Assembly (NCBI RefSeq): GCF_004798705.1
Contig: NZ_CP039290.1
Span: 4,106,971-4,170,970 of the forward strand
Direction: 5' to 3'
Length of the DNA: 64,000 nucleotides
From: Arthrobacter sp. PAMC25564
GTDB lineage: Bacteria > Actinomycetota > Actinomycetes > Actinomycetales > Micrococcaceae
The translations under genes and the position numbers were made by a program. The notes beneath the pieces were generated by a model. It had not been told where the DNA came from. It ran no database searches and saw only the letters and a list, made by a program, of their open reading frames with translations. Shown piece after piece: positions 1-13,484 of this stretch (positions within the stretch are counted from its first letter, which is position 1; every line of letters starts with the position of its first letter).

Positions 1-261
1 CGCCGGGCTTGAGTCCGTGGGTGACGGAGCTGCGGAGGCGCCGGCCTGCCCGGCCGTCAGGGCCGAGGTTGCCCCGGCAGAGGCGAATCCGAGCTTCGGC
101 AGGATCAGGAACGCCACGAGTCCGATGGCCAGGGCTGCGAAACCGGCTGCCAGGATGGCACCCAGGCTGCGGCGCCGGGATAGCGAGACTGCCCGATGGA
201 CACCTTGCCGCGTGGAGGTCTCCGGGACCCGGTCAAATTCATCCCGAGCGTATTTGGTCAT
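1..261 (-). CDS. LytR C-terminal-domain-type membrane protein, N-terminal part (cut by window edge)
   Basis: Only the first ~87 residues are in the window; the gene runs off the left edge. The protein begins MTKYARDEFDRVPE, has a basic stretch with SLSRRR, then one hydrophobic segment (about residues 35-57, rich in Ala/Leu/Ile) and an Ala/Ser/Pro/Thr-rich extracytoplasmic linker. This matches the small single-pass proteins with a LytR_C domain that usually sit beside a DUF3263 gene in Arthrobacter relatives; the domain itself lies outside the window, so the name rests on the N-terminus and context. An in-frame ATG at 303 would add 14 residues but has no Shine-Dalgarno (SD); the ATG at 261 has AAGGA about 13 nt upstream. 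It follows the DUF3263 gene on the same strand, about 80 bp downstream. Confidence 0.6.
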   Translation of the reverse strand, partial: MTKYARDEFDRVPETSTRQGVHRAVSLSRRRSLGAILAAGFAALAIGLVAFLILPKLGFASAGATSALTAGQAGASAAPSPTDSSPA

Positions 262-342
262 GGTGAAAGCGACGTCCTTGCTGATTTCTTCCGAAGTTGC
301 CATGGCCGTTTGCGGCAGGAATCTGCGCGTTCGGCCGTGGTT

Positions 343-675
343 TTACGCGTCTGAACCCAAACGGCGAGCAGTGCGCGCACGTTGGCGTGACGTACGTAGT
401 CTACGCAATCTCTTCACCAACATCGGATCGTGGGCCAGCGCATCCTCGGTATCGATGAGCGCATTGAGGATCTGGTAGTAGTGCGTGGCGGACAGGTCGA
501 AGAGCTCCCGGATGGCCTGTTCCTTGGCTCCGGCGTACTTCCACCATTGCCGTTCCAACGCCAGCATCTGCTGCTCCCGGGCGCTCAGCGGCGACTCCTT
601 GGGGGACCCGTCCAGACCGGTATCCACGCCGGTAGCTTCCGACGTCGGCAGGTGATTTTGCGCTGTTTCGGCCAC
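343..675 (-). CDS. DUF3263 domain protein (small putative DNA-binding protein)
   Basis: A 110-residue protein. The core (about residues 30-100) carries LSAREQQMLALERQWWKYAG followed by IRELFDLSATHYYQILNALI, which is typical of DUF3263. It looks like a short helix-turn-helix similar to sigma/LuxR region 4, but no function is established. A basic, Arg-rich tail (RLRRLRTSRQRARTARR) would suit nucleic-acid binding. The start is GTG at 675 with AAGGAG six nt upstream. It is divergent from the uracil-DNA glycosylase gene and upstream of the LytR_C-type gene, probably in one unit with it. The family call is confident, the role is not. Confidence 0.8.
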   Translation of the reverse strand: MAETAQNHLPTSEATGVDTGLDGSPKESPLSAREQQMLALERQWWKYAGAKEQAIRELFDLSATHYYQILNALIDTEDALAHDPMLVKRLRRLRTSRQRARTARRLGSDA

Positions 676-761
676 GTCACACTCCTTGGCTGGTCTGATA
701 AAAACTCGGTCTCCATGTTACGGGCCCGCTAAGACAGTTGCCATTCGGGCGGCCTGCGAGA

Positions 762-1556
762 ATGGACCCTGTGTTTGCTTCCGACGCCTTTGAGTCCGAT
801 GCCTTGTTCCCGCTGGAGCCGCCGGCGGCCGAATCCCATGGCTTCGCTGAGATGGCCCTTATGCCCCTGGCCGCGCTCGTCGCCCCCGATTGGGCGGAGG
901 CATTGGCTCCGGTGGAGGGGCAGTTGCGCATTGTCCTGGGCTTCCTCGCCGCCGAGGTTGCCGGGGGCCACACGGTGCTGCCGTCGCCGTCGAACGTGCT
1001 GCGGGCTTTCCGCCAGCCGCTGCCGGCGGTCCGCGTCCTGATCGTGGGCCAGGACCCGTACCCGACGCCGGGCCACGCCGTCGGGCTGTCCTTTGCGGTG
1101 GACGGCGCGACCCGCCCGATCCCGCGCAGCCTCGCCAATATCTACAAGGAGCTCGAGGACGATCTCGGCCTTCCGCCGCGCCTCCACGGGGACCTGAGCC
1201 ACTGGGCGGACCAGGGGGTCCTGCTGTTGAACAGGGTCCTCAGCGTCCGGGCCGGGGCTGCGGCCTCGCACCGCAATAAGGGCTGGGAGGCCATTACGGC
1301 GGCTGCCATCGGCGCCGTCGCAAACCGCAGCACAGAGGCGGGCCGTCCGGTCCCCCTCGTGGCGATCCTGTGGGGGAAGGACGCCGGAGCCGCCCGGCCG
1401 CTGCTGGGCTCCGCGGCGGTGATCGCCAGCGCGCACCCCAGCCCGCTCTCGGCAGCGCGGGGCTTCTTCGGCTCCCGGCCCTTCAGCCGGGCCAACGCCC
1501 TGCTCCGGGACCAGGGCGACGGAGCGGTTGACTGGGAACTGCCGCCGCTTCCGTAG
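762..1556 (+). CDS. ung: Uracil-DNA glycosylase, family 1
   Basis: Removes uracil from DNA as the first step of base excision repair. The 264-residue protein shows the family-1 water-activating motif [11 protein letters not shown] (catalytic Asp98), the block [13 protein letters not shown], and the second motif [19 protein letters not shown] with the catalytic His. Length is slightly above the ~225-250 usual for the family because of an N-terminal extension of about 60 residues. I place the start at the ATG at 762; an in-frame TTG at 738 would add 8 residues but has no better ribosome binding site. Stands alone on the plus strand, divergent from the DUF3263 gene. Confidence 0.93.
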   Translation: MDPVFASDAFESDALFPLEPPAAESHGFAEMALMPLAALVAPDWAEALAPVEGQLRIVLGFLAAEVAGGHTVLPSPSNVLRAFRQPLPAVRVLIVGQDPYPTPGHAVGLSFAVDGATRPIPRSLANIYKELEDDLGLPPRLHGDLSHWADQGVLLLNRVLSVRAGAAASHRNKGWEAITAAAIGAVANRSTEAGRPVPLVAILWGKDAGAARPLLGSAAVIASAHPSPLSAARGFFGSRPFSRANALLRDQGDGAVDWELPPLP

Positions 1557-1621
1557 CCGGCGCCACCGCGCTGGCTTCACAGTCCGGCTTCCGCCCGGGG
1601 TTCTTGGTTAGGCTTAGCTCC

Positions 1622-2461
1622 ATGACCTCAGCCCCCGCCGCCACCACAGCCAACCGCAACTCGCGCCCCCAGACAGACCTGACGGTCCTGCGGCGCGAGC
1701 AGCTCTCCCCGCATATGGTCCGGATCGTCGCCGGCGGCCCGGGCTTCGCGGGCTACGTCAACAACGGCTTCGTGGACCGGTACGTCAAGATTGTGTTCCC
1801 GCAGCCGGGCATCGAGTACCCGGAGCCGCTGGATCTCTGGGCCATTCGCGAAACCATGCCCCGCGCGCAGTGGCCGCACACCCGGACCTATACGGTCCGC
1901 TGGGTCGATCTGGCGGCCGGGGAGCTGGCCATCGACTTCGTGATCCACGGCGACGAAGGACTCGCGGGCCCTTGGGCGGCCGCCGCCGGGCCCGGCGACA
2001 GGATGACCTTCACCGGCCCGGGCGGCGGCTACAACCCCGACCCGACGGCTGACTGGCACCTCTTCGCCGGCGACGAATCCGCGCTGCCGGCCATCGGAGC
2101 GGCGATCGAGTCCTTGCCGCAGGACGCCCGCGGCCTCGCCTTCCTGGAGGTGGACGGCGACGCCGACCTGCAGCCGATTGAGGCCCCCGCCGGCGTCGAA
2201 CTCGTCTGGCTCATGCGCGGCGGTGTTCCCGCCGGTTCCAGCGAACTGCTTGTCAACGCCGTGCGCGATGCGGTCTGGCCCGAGGGCCGGGTGCACGTCT
2301 TCGCCCATGGCGAGCGCGGCTACATGAAGAGCCTGCGCGACGTACTGTATGTCCAGCGTGGCCTGGCGCGCGGGCAGGTCTCGCTGTCCGGTTACTGGGC
2401 CAAGGGGCGGGTGGAAGACGACTTCCAGGCGGAGAAGAAGCTGCCCATCGGCAAGATCTGA
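1622..2461 (+). CDS. Siderophore-interacting protein (FAD/NAD(P)H ferric-siderophore reductase family)
   Basis: A 279-residue cytosolic flavoprotein of the SIP/ViuB family, which reduces ferric siderophores to release iron. The N-terminal FAD-binding barrel carries the flavin signature RTYTVRW (about residues 89-95) and the C-terminal half is the SIP NAD(P)H domain (HLFAGDESALPAI..., VHVFAHGERGYMKSLR, ending in LSGYWAKGR). The start is the ATG at 1622: TAGGCT (1609-1614) lies exactly 7 nt upstream with no SD, so the mRNA is probably leaderless. A TTG at 1604 in frame lies inside this promoter and is unlikely. No siderophore transport or synthesis genes are adjacent, and I see no clear IdeR box here. 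Confidence 0.9.
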   Translation: MTSAPAATTANRNSRPQTDLTVLRREQLSPHMVRIVAGGPGFAGYVNNGFVDRYVKIVFPQPGIEYPEPLDLWAIRETMPRAQWPHTRTYTVRWVDLAAGELAIDFVIHGDEGLAGPWAAAAGPGDRMTFTGPGGGYNPDPTADWHLFAGDESALPAIGAAIESLPQDARGLAFLEVDGDADLQPIEAPAGVELVWLMRGGVPAGSSELLVNAVRDAVWPEGRVHVFAHGERGYMKSLRDVLYVQRGLARGQVSLSGYWAKGRVEDDFQAEKKLPIGKI

Positions 2462-2523
2462 GAGCAAGGGCCAAGCGGAAAGACCAAGATCAAACCGCTC
2501 CGGGCCGACGGCGGGTGACGGCG

Positions 2524-4020
2524 CTAGCGGCGCCGCGCCCGCCGTCGCTCGTTGCTCGCCAGGCTCCGGGTGAGGGGCCGCGCCAGGGTGTCGCCGAGCA
2601 CAATGCCGGCTGCGACGCCGAGCACGATCGCCCCGGCGTTGAGCATCCCGCCGGCTCCGATCAGGATCTCGGATTCCTCGATGGTCAATACATACATTGA
2701 CCGGAATATGGTGAGTCCCGGCAACAGGATCAGCGCGGCCGGGACGGCCACCACGAGCTGTGGTGCACCCATCCGAAGCGCCACCACCCGGGCCAGCAGT
2801 CCGATCACGACGGCGGCCAGGGCGGGGGCGAACCGGGCGCCGATGCCGAGGGCGTCTCCCCCGATCAGGACCAGATAGCCCACGACGCCGACGGCCGCCG
2901 TCGGCAGCAGCAGGGGCCAGCTGGTCTGCTCGGTGATACCGATCATCAGCACTGCGACCGCGATCATGATGATGATTGCCCACAAGGGATACGCGGGCGG
3001 GAATGTTTCGGTGACATCGATTTGCTGCATTCCGGTCATGTCGCCGACCACGAAGGCGACGGCGATGCCGGCCACGAGCGCACCGAAGGTCAGCATGGTG
3101 GACAGGAACCGGCCGGCCGCGGTGACGGGGAAGCCGTTGATGGCGTCCTGCACCGAGGACACCAGGCGTCCGGTCGGGAGCAGCAGGAGGATGCCGCCGA
3201 CCACCACGATGGCCGGGGCGATCTGGATCCCCAGCGGGCCACCGAACCGCCACAGCAGCAGGGCGATGAAGGTGACCAGGAAGGAACAGCTCGCCGTGAC
3301 GAAGAAGTCCGGCATACGCCAGCGCGCCAGCTGACGCGCCACCAGGCTGACCAGCAGGTTGGACAGGAACGCGATCACCGAAGCGCCGGGGCCGCCGCCG
3401 AGCACACCGACGAAGACGGCGGAGAAGACCCCGAACGCCACCGTGACCATCCAGCGCGGGAACGGCTTGGCGCTGCGGGTGATTTCCTCGAGGCGGCGCA
3501 CGGCTTCCTCGCGGCCCACCCCGCCGGCCACGATGTCGGTGACCAGCTGGTGCACCTTCGCCAGGCCGGCGTAGTTGTTGGTCCAGGACCGCACCACGCG
3601 CAGCAGCGAGATGGGGGTCTGCTCCTTGGGTGCATAGTTGATGGCCACCGACTGGTTGGTGATGTCCACCTCGATGTTCTTCAGTCCCAGGGCTGCGGTG
3701 ATGGCGATGATGCTGGTCTCGACTTCAAGGGCTCCGGCGCCGTACCGGAACATGGACTCGGCCAGGTGCAATGCGAAGTCGATGGTCTTGCGGGCCGATG
3801 TGTCCACTCCCCCGACCTGGATCATCGGGTTGGCGTAGGGGCTGCCGGCCAGCCGGTCCACGATGCTCATAGGGGCCGTCGGCGGGTTCTCGCCCTGGAC
3901 GAGCCTGCGCAGCATGCGCCTGGCGGCAGCGTTCTGGCGCACCTGCGTCGGTGACATCGGCTCGGTCCGGGGCACTCCGTCGGTATACGGCCGGCGGCGG
4001 CCGTCGGGTTGTTTGGTCAT
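2524..4020 (-). CDS. ThrE-type threonine/serine exporter
   Basis: A 498-residue membrane protein of the ThrE/DUF1212 family, which exports threonine and serine with the proton-motive force (known from Corynebacterium ThrE). The cytoplasmic N-terminal domain contains DFALHLAESMFRYGAGALEVE with the conserved region GLKNIEVDITNQSVAINYA. It is followed by about ten hydrophobic segments from WMVTVAFGVFSAVFVGVLGG to the C-terminus, arranged as two membrane blocks. The start ATG at 4020 has a strong GAGGAG SD six nt upstream. It lies 31 bp downstream of the FemAB-like gene on the same strand, so the two may be cotranscribed. Converges with the siderophore-interacting gene; the stop is followed by only 62 bp of intergenic DNA. 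Confidence 0.88.
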   Translation of the reverse strand: MTKQPDGRRRPYTDGVPRTEPMSPTQVRQNAAARRMLRRLVQGENPPTAPMSIVDRLAGSPYANPMIQVGGVDTSARKTIDFALHLAESMFRYGAGALEVETSIIAITAALGLKNIEVDITNQSVAINYAPKEQTPISLLRVVRSWTNNYAGLAKVHQLVTDIVAGGVGREEAVRRLEEITRSAKPFPRWMVTVAFGVFSAVFVGVLGGGPGASVIAFLSNLLVSLVARQLARWRMPDFFVTASCSFLVTFIALLLWRFGGPLGIQIAPAIVVVGGILLLLPTGRLVSSVQDAINGFPVTAAGRFLSTMLTFGALVAGIAVAFVVGDMTGMQQIDVTETFPPAYPLWAIIIMIAVAVLMIGITEQTSWPLLLPTAAVGVVGYLVLIGGDALGIGARFAPALAAVVIGLLARVVALRMGAPQLVVAVPAALILLPGLTIFRSMYVLTIEESEILIGAGGMLNAGAIVLGVAAGIVLGDTLARPLTRSLASNERRRARRR

Positions 4021-4051
4021 TCCGGCCTCCTCAATTTCCGTTTCAGCCGGT

Positions 4052-5138
4052 CTAGTAGAACTGCTGGCCCGTGCGGCGGGTGTAGAGCTGCCGGGCCACG
4101 CGCTCCCCCGCGGCCATCCAGGCCTTGTATTTCAGCGGGCTCAGCACCTGGTCGTAGCAGCCGACGAAGTCGGTGACGGTCTTGCTGAAGCTTGTCTTGA
4201 ACAGGCCCAGCCCGTGGAACGGGTTGGAGGTGTCCTTGAGCTGGTCGCTTGGCGGGGTGCCGCAGAAGTCGTACTCGGTGCAGCCCAATTCCTTGAGCTG
4301 GTTGATGGCGGTCCACTGGACCAGGTGTGAGTCGCCGTACTGGCTGCGTTTCTGCAGCGAGCCGCCATCCTTGTAAGTTGCCTTGCGGCCATAATTGATC
4401 ACGAAGGCGCCCACGGAGGGAACGCCGTCCTCATAGACGAAGAGCAGCCGGCCCTGGCCCCTGTTGATAAAATTGGTCCAGAACTGCCGGTAGTATCCGT
4501 ACTCGCGCACCCGGACCTGGGACTTGGCCTCCACGGTGGTGGTCATCAGCCCGTACATGGAGCGGAAGTTCTCTTCGGTGGGTTCGGCGTTGTGGACTTC
4601 CACGCCTTCGCGGATGGCCCGGCGCACGGCGTTCCGGCCTCGGGAATGCAGGTTGCGCAGCAGCTGGTTTTCCTGCGGGGAAATATCCAGCAGTGCGGTG
4701 GAGTCATTGGGCTGCAGATTGTGGGTCTTGACCAGGCCGGCGCCTTCTAGGACCCGCTTCGCCTCGTCGGAGAGGATGATGTCCGGCTCGATCTTGATCG
4801 CGAAGACGCCGAGCCTGGCGCGCTTGACGAATTCGGCATTGGCTGCGGCGATGCCGGGGATGTCTTCGACGGAGGCCACATCCGGCCCCTTGATCAGGTA
4901 CCAGAGCTTGCCCAGCAGGGGGAAGGACTTTTCCAGGATCAGGTTGTAGCTTGCGTAATCGGCCGTCTCATAGACCAGATGAAGGGGCTTCCAGCCGAAG
5001 TGCCGTTTGACCTCGGCAAATGCCTCGGACTGCAGCAGGTTCCCGCCGTTGGGGTTCGCGGTGATGTGGGAGTCCCAGTCGGCGATTTCTTCGGCGGAGG
5101 CAAAACGGGCGGTGAATTCACGCAAGTGTGCGGCATCC
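4052..5138 (-). CDS. FemAB/FmhB-like peptidoglycan bridge aminoacyltransferase (GNAT-fold peptidyltransferase)
   Basis: About 362 residues with two acyl-CoA-N-acyltransferase-like halves, as in FemX/FmhB enzymes that add amino acids from aminoacyl-tRNA to the lipid II peptide bridge. Diagnostic stretches are NLLQSEAFAEVKRHFGWKP near the N-terminus, SRGRNAVRRAIREGVEV in the middle, and the C-terminal YDFCGTPP plus LGLFKTSFSKTVTDFVGCYD, typical of the family end. A coiled-coil arm is not obvious. The start is difficult: a stop codon lies directly upstream in frame, so the first usable codon is the TTG ending at 5140 (the 5' boundary is therefore 5138-5140), without a good SD. Divergent from TspO and probably cotranscribed with the ThrE-like gene. 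Confidence 0.85.
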
Positions 5139-5240
5139 AATCATTGCGGTACGAACTTCGGCGGCATGGTGACATGCAGCCCCAAGTCTATCCGCCATGG
5201 TCCGGCTCCGGCTCCCGGGGCAGGGGGATAGGCTGGCATC

Positions 5241-5795
5241 ATGCAGGCCAACCAACAGCCCCCTTCCGCCGACTCCGGGACACAGCCGCGGGGCATCGGA
5301 GGGCGCGGTACCGGGTCCCAGGTGCTGGCCTTCCTGGTGTTTCTCGGGGCCTCGGCCCTCGTGGCGGGTATGGGCAGCCTGGCCACGTTCAACAACGTCA
5401 ACGGCTGGTACGCGGGTGCGGATAAGGCGCCGTGGTCACCGCCCAACTGGGTGTTCGGGCCTGTCTGGACGGTGCTCTACATCGCGATGGCAGTGGCCGC
5501 GTGGCTCGTCTGGCGCCGCCGGGCCGAAAAATCAGGCGTCGCCCTGGCCGTCTATGCCGTGCAGCTGGTGCTGAACCTGCTGTGGACCCCTTCGTTCTTC
5601 GGCCTGTACCCGGTGCTCGGAACCCCGGCGCTGTGGATCGCCTTCGCCATCATCGTCGCCCTGGCCGTGGCCGTCGCCGTGACGGTGATGTATTTCGGGC
5701 CGATCAGCCGGGCGGCCGGGTTGCTGATGCTGCCTTACCTGTCCTGGATCGTGTTCGCGTCATCCCTCAACCTGTGGGCCGCGCTCAACAACTGA
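5241..5795 (+). CDS. TspO/MBR family protein
   Basis: A 184-residue integral membrane protein with five predicted hydrophobic helices. It carries the TspO signature APWSPPNWVFGPVWTVLYIAM (read here as W-x-P-P-x-W-x-F-x-P-V-W-T) after the first helix and NLLWTPSFFG in the middle, positions linked to tetrapyrrole/ligand binding in the family. Bacterial TspO proteins bind or turn over porphyrins and are tied to stress and light responses; the substrate here is unknown. An N-terminal tail of ~27 residues rich in Gln/Pro/Gly precedes helix 1. TAGGCT at 5229-5234 lies 6 nt before the ATG, so translation is probably leaderless. Confidence 0.9.
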   Translation: MQANQQPPSADSGTQPRGIGGRGTGSQVLAFLVFLGASALVAGMGSLATFNNVNGWYAGADKAPWSPPNWVFGPVWTVLYIAMAVAAWLVWRRRAEKSGVALAVYAVQLVLNLLWTPSFFGLYPVLGTPALWIAFAIIVALAVAVAVTVMYFGPISRAAGLLMLPYLSWIVFASSLNLWAALNN

Positions 5796-5799
5796 TGGC

Positions 5800-7197
<1,398 letters not shown>

Positions 7198-7248
7198 AGC
7201 CGGGTTCCTTACTGGATAGGTGTGCGGACGGAGCGGTGGGTGAGCTGC

Positions 7249-7397
7249 CCTCGAGGGGCCGGCGGGGCCGGGCTTTTCGAAAGCGTGCGTCTAAGCCAGG
7301 GCCCGCACCGTCCGGGTTCCCTGGCCGAGCTTGCGAGGTTAGGGAGACGGTGGGGAGGACGAGCGGGCACGCGTGAAAAGTCCGGTCCGCCGGCGCC
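7249..7397. repeat. Structured intergenic repeat, copy A (between glyA and sdaA)
   Basis: On the plus strand this element begins CCTCGAGGGGCC, contains TTTTCGAAAGCGTGCG (from 7274) and closes with GCACGCGTGAAAA (to 7379). The two ends form a stem: GGGCTTTTC pairs with GAAAAGTCC, and CGTGC pairs with GCACG further in. The core TTTTCGAAAGCGTGCGTCTAAGC is repeated in copy B at 9330-9350, but the flanking stem bases differ in a compensating way. A ~50-nt internal segment including GAGCTTGCGAGGTTAGGGA is shared with copy C (52.6 kb) but absent from copy B. I cannot say whether it acts as DNA or RNA. Confidence 0.65.
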
Positions 7398-7434
7398 GGA
7401 GCCGACCCAAAAAGAGATCAGTCCCGGGATGACA

Positions 7435-8757
7435 TCAGCCGAGGTTGGCAACCGAGGGGTAGAGCGGGTGGGCGGCGGCGAGGGCCTGCACCCGGGTGCG
7501 CAGGCCGGAGAGGTCCGCGCCGGCGTCGGCGATCAGGGCCTCGGCGATGATGTCCGCGACCTCGGCGAAGGCAGCCTCGCCGAAGCCGCGGGTGGCCAGG
7601 GCCGGGGTGCCGATCCGCAGGCCCGAGGTGACCATCGGCGGGCGCGGGTCGAAGGGCACGGCGTTGCGGTTCACGGTGATGTCAATCGCGGCCAGACGGT
7701 CCTCGGCTTCCTGCCCGTTGAGCTCGCAGTCGCGCAGGTCCACCAGGACCAGGTGGACGTCGGTGCCGCCGGAGACCACGGAGATCCCCTTCGCGGTGAC
7801 GTCGTCCCGGACCAGGCGGCCGGCCAGGATCCTCGCACCGGCCAGCACGCGTTCCTGGCGTTCCTTGAACTCCGCCGAGGCCGCGATCTGGAAGGCCACC
7901 GCCTTGCCGGCGATGACGTGCTCCAGCGGCCCGCCCTGCTGGCCCGGGAACACCGCGGAGTTGATCTTCTTCGCGATGTCCGCGTCGTTGCTCAGGATGA
8001 TCCCGCCGCGCGGACCGGCGAGGGTCTTGTGCGTCGTGGAGGTCGTGACGTGCGCGTGCGGCACCGGGGACGGGTGCAGCCCGGCGGCCACCAGGCCGGC
8101 GAAGTGCGCCATGTCCACCATCAGGTACGCGCCCACCAGATCGGCGATCCGGCGGAACTCCGCGAAGTCCAGCTGCCGGGCGTACGCGGACCAGCCGGCC
8201 ACGATCAGCTTGGGCTGGTGCTCGTGCGCCAGGCGCTCCACCTCGGCCATGTCAATCCGGTGGTCATCCTCGCGGACCTGGTACGGGACCACGGTGTAGA
8301 GCCTGCCGGAGAAGTTGATCTTCATCCCGTGCGTCAGGTGCCCGCCGTGGGCCAGGTTCAGGCCCATGATCGTGTCCCCGGGCTTGATCAGCGCGTGCAT
8401 CACCGAGGCGTTGGCCTGCGCGCCGGAGTGCGGCTGCACGTTCGCGAACCCGGCGCCGAACAGGGCCTTGACCCGGTCAATGGCGAGCTGCTCGATCACG
8501 TCCACGTGCTCGCAGCCGCCGTAGTACCGCTTGCCCGGGTACCCCTCGGCATACTTGTTCGTCAGCACCGAACCCTGCGCCTGCATCACAGCCACCGCGG
8601 TGTGGTTCTCCGAGGCGATCATCTCCAGCCCGTCACGCTGGCGGCCCAGCTCCGCATCAATCCGGGACGCGATCTCCGGATCCAGGACCGACAGGTCCGC
8701 ATCCAGGGACCGGGAAACCACCTGCTCAAAAACAGTGCTGGTGCCTGCCGCGCTCAC
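7435..8757 (-). CDS. glyA: Serine hydroxymethyltransferase
   Basis: Interconverts serine and glycine with tetrahydrofolate/5,10-methylene-THF, PLP-dependent, cytosolic. The 440-residue protein shows MIASENHTA near the N-terminus, [16 protein letters not shown], and the PLP-lysine motif [15 protein letters not shown]. Length is a little over the ~420 usual. It starts with GTG at 8757, overlapping the gcvH stop by 4 nt (GTGA), so translational coupling is likely. It sits between gcvH and sdaA in the glycine operon, where it would convert methylene-THF and glycine to serine for SdaA. Confidence 0.96.
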   Translation of the reverse strand: MSAAGTSTVFEQVVSRSLDADLSVLDPEIASRIDAELGRQRDGLEMIASENHTAVAVMQAQGSVLTNKYAEGYPGKRYYGGCEHVDVIEQLAIDRVKALFGAGFANVQPHSGAQANASVMHALIKPGDTIMGLNLAHGGHLTHGMKINFSGRLYTVVPYQVREDDHRIDMAEVERLAHEHQPKLIVAGWSAYARQLDFAEFRRIADLVGAYLMVDMAHFAGLVAAGLHPSPVPHAHVTTSTTHKTLAGPRGGIILSNDADIAKKINSAVFPGQQGGPLEHVIAGKAVAFQIAASAEFKERQERVLAGARILAGRLVRDDVTAKGISVVSGGTDVHLVLVDLRDCELNGQEAEDRLAAIDITVNRNAVPFDPRPPMVTSGLRIGTPALATRGFGEAAFAEVADIIAEALIADAGADLSGLRTRVQALAAAHPLYPSVANLG

Positions 8758-9137
8758 AGCTCGCCGCCGTTGGCTGCAGCGTACTCTTCAGCGGACAGCA
8801 GCGGGCCTTCGGACTCGACGGTGACCTTGAACAGCCAGCCCGCACCGTACGGATCGGAATTGATCAGGGCCGGATCGCTGACGACGCCGTCATTGACCTC
8901 GGTGACCTCGCCCGTGACCGGGGCATACAGATCCGAAACGGACTTGGTGGACTCGATCTCACCACAGGTCTCGCCAGCGGTCACCGTGGCACCGACCTCG
9001 GGCAGGTCCACATACACGATGTCGCCCAAAGCCTCCGCGGCCACAGCCGAAATACCGATCCCCACCGTCCCGGACCCATCAGCGGCAACCCACTCATGCT
9101 CGGCGGAGTATTTCAGTTCAGCAGCTACCTTGCTCAT
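8754..9137 (-). CDS. gcvH: Glycine cleavage system H protein (lipoyl carrier)
   Basis: Carries the aminomethyl group between GcvP and GcvT on a lipoyl arm. A 127-residue protein with the lipoyl domain intact and the lipoylation site [15 protein letters not shown] (Lys65). The start is the ATG at 9137 ([16 protein letters not shown]), with AAGGA 8 nt upstream; the frame stays open further upstream but that part has no homology to the family. Separated from gcvT by 286 bp containing repeat element B, and overlapping glyA by 4 nt downstream. Confidence 0.95.
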   Translation of the reverse strand: MSKVAAELKYSAEHEWVAADGSGTVGIGISAVAAEALGDIVYVDLPEVGATVTAGETCGEIESTKSVSDLYAPVTGEVTEVNDGVVSDPALINSDPYGAGWLFKVTVESEGPLLSAEEYAAANGGEL

Positions 9138-9302
9138 ATGTTTTTCCTTAGCGTTTGAAAAGTCGTGGGGTAAATCAATTGTGGCTGGGTTACAGAACGA
9201 TCGTGGCCGGGTTGGGCGGCGGGACATCCCCAGCACCTTCGGCTTTCGAAGCCGCCGGTTCCCGTTGGTCGGGATCTCTTCAGTTCCCCGAAAGGCGAGT
9301 CG

Positions 9303-9411
9303 TCCTCGAGGGGCCTGCCGGCCGCGGTTTTCGAAAGCGTGCGTCTAAGCGAGGAACGAGCGAGCACGCGTGAAAACTGCGGCCTGCCGGTCCCGGAGTC
9401 GGGGACCGGTG
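9303..9411. repeat. Structured intergenic repeat, copy B (between gcvT and gcvH) with adjacent hairpin
   Basis: Plus-strand reading: CCTCGAGGGGCC at 9304, then GCCGGCCGCGGTTTTCG, then GCACGCGTGAAAACTGCGGCC ending near 9384. GCGGTTTTC pairs with GAAAACTGC and CGTGC with GCACG, giving the same fold as copy A with different but still complementary outer bases. The loop is short (about 25 nt) compared with copy A. Immediately beside it, CCGGTCCC and GGGGACCGG (9388-9410) form a second hairpin that may act as a gcvT terminator or processing site. Confidence 0.65.
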
Positions 9412-9423
9412 ACAGCAGCTGAG

Positions 9424-10536
9424 CTACTTTTGGCGCTTGTAGAACGGCAGGGCGATGACTTCGAAGGGTTCTGCCTTGCCGCGGAGGTCGATGTCCAGGG
9501 CGGTGCCCGGCTCGGTGAAGGCGACGTCGACGTAGGCCATCGCGACCGGGTAGCCGAGGGTGGGTGAGGGCTGGCCGGAGGTCACCTCGCCGACGACGTT
9601 GCCGTCCTTGAGGACCGGGTAGTGGCCGCGGCCGGCCCGGCGTCCCAGGCCCTTGAGGCCCACCAGCTTGCGCTTGGAACCGGCTTCCTTGGCTGCTTCC
9701 AGCGCGGAGCGGCCCACGAAGTCGCCTTCCTTGCTCTTGAGCGCCACAACCGGGCCCAGGCCGGCGTCGAACGGTGACCGCTCAAGCGAAAGCTCGTTGC
9801 CGTACAGCGGCATACCGGCTTCGAGCCGGAGCGAGTCGCGGGAGGCGAGGCCGCACGGGATGATGCCGAACTCGGCCCCTGCTTCGGCGACCTTTGCCCA
9901 CAGGTCAGCGGCGCCGTCGTTCGGTACAAAGAGCTCGAAGCCGTCCTCGCCGGTGTAACCGGTGCGGGCCAGGATGACGTCGTGGCCGGCCACGGTGAGC
10001 TCGTTGAACGCGTAGTACTTCAGCTCGGTGATCAGCGCGTGCTGGGCCTCATCGGTGAGCTTGAGCAAGATGGCCTCGGCCTTGGGACCCTGCACGGCGA
10101 TCAGCGAGGTCGCCGCGGAGGCGTCCTCCACCGTCACGTCGAAGTTCGCTGCGCGCTCGGCCAGGGCAGCTGCGACGACCTTGGCGTTGCCGGCGTTGGG
10201 GACCACCAGGTACTTCTCGTCACCGAAACGGTAGCTGATGAGGTCATCGATGATGCCGCCGTCTTCGTTGCAGATCAGCGAGTATTTGGCCTTTCCATCC
10301 GCGATCGCGGAGAGTTTCCCGACCAGGGCGTAGTCCAGGAACGCGCCGGCTTCGGGGCCGGTGACCCAGACCTCGCCCATGTGGGAGAGGTCGAACAAGC
10401 CTGCGGACTTGCGGACGGCGTGGTGCTCGGCCAGCTCGGAGCTGTACTTCAGCGGCATCTGCCAGCCACCGAAGTCGGTGAAGGAGGCCCCGAGTTTCTT
10501 GTGCTCTTCGTAGAGAGCCGTGTAGTTCTCAGTCAT
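9424..10536 (-). CDS. gcvT: Glycine cleavage system T protein (aminomethyltransferase)
   Basis: Transfers the methylene group from the H-protein-bound intermediate to tetrahydrofolate, releasing ammonia. A 370-residue protein of the GCV_T family: N-terminal folate-binding domain with FDLSHMGEVWVTGPEA, DDLISYRFGDEKYLVVPNAGN and the barrel C-terminal domain with GEVTSGQPSPTLGYPVAMAYV. Length is normal. ATG at 10536 lies 12 nt after the gcvP stop with AAGGA upstream, so it is cotranscribed with gcvP. Confidence 0.96.
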   Translation of the reverse strand: MTENYTALYEEHKKLGASFTDFGGWQMPLKYSSELAEHHAVRKSAGLFDLSHMGEVWVTGPEAGAFLDYALVGKLSAIADGKAKYSLICNEDGGIIDDLISYRFGDEKYLVVPNAGNAKVVAAALAERAANFDVTVEDASAATSLIAVQGPKAEAILLKLTDEAQHALITELKYYAFNELTVAGHDVILARTGYTGEDGFELFVPNDGAADLWAKVAEAGAEFGIIPCGLASRDSLRLEAGMPLYGNELSLERSPFDAGLGPVVALKSKEGDFVGRSALEAAKEAGSKRKLVGLKGLGRRAGRGHYPVLKDGNVVGEVTSGQPSPTLGYPVAMAYVDVAFTEPGTALDIDLRGKAEPFEVIALPFYKRQK

Positions 10537-10548
10537 TTCTGGCTGTCC

Positions 10549-13434
<2,886 letters not shown>

Positions 13435-13484
13435 AAGGAACTCCATAACTAGGTGAGCGCAGGGTACGCCACATTGATTCGGGT

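Noticed and set aside
2506..2547. 10-bp inverted repeat CGACGGCGGG/CCCGCCGTCG near the ThrE stop as a terminator
   Set aside because: Half of it lies in the coding end of the ThrE-like gene and the loop is 22 nt, with no T tract.
7222..9348. 708-codon plus-strand frame over glyA and gcvH
   Set aside because: Antisense of well-supported genes, with His/Gln/Arg/Val composition typical of shadows.
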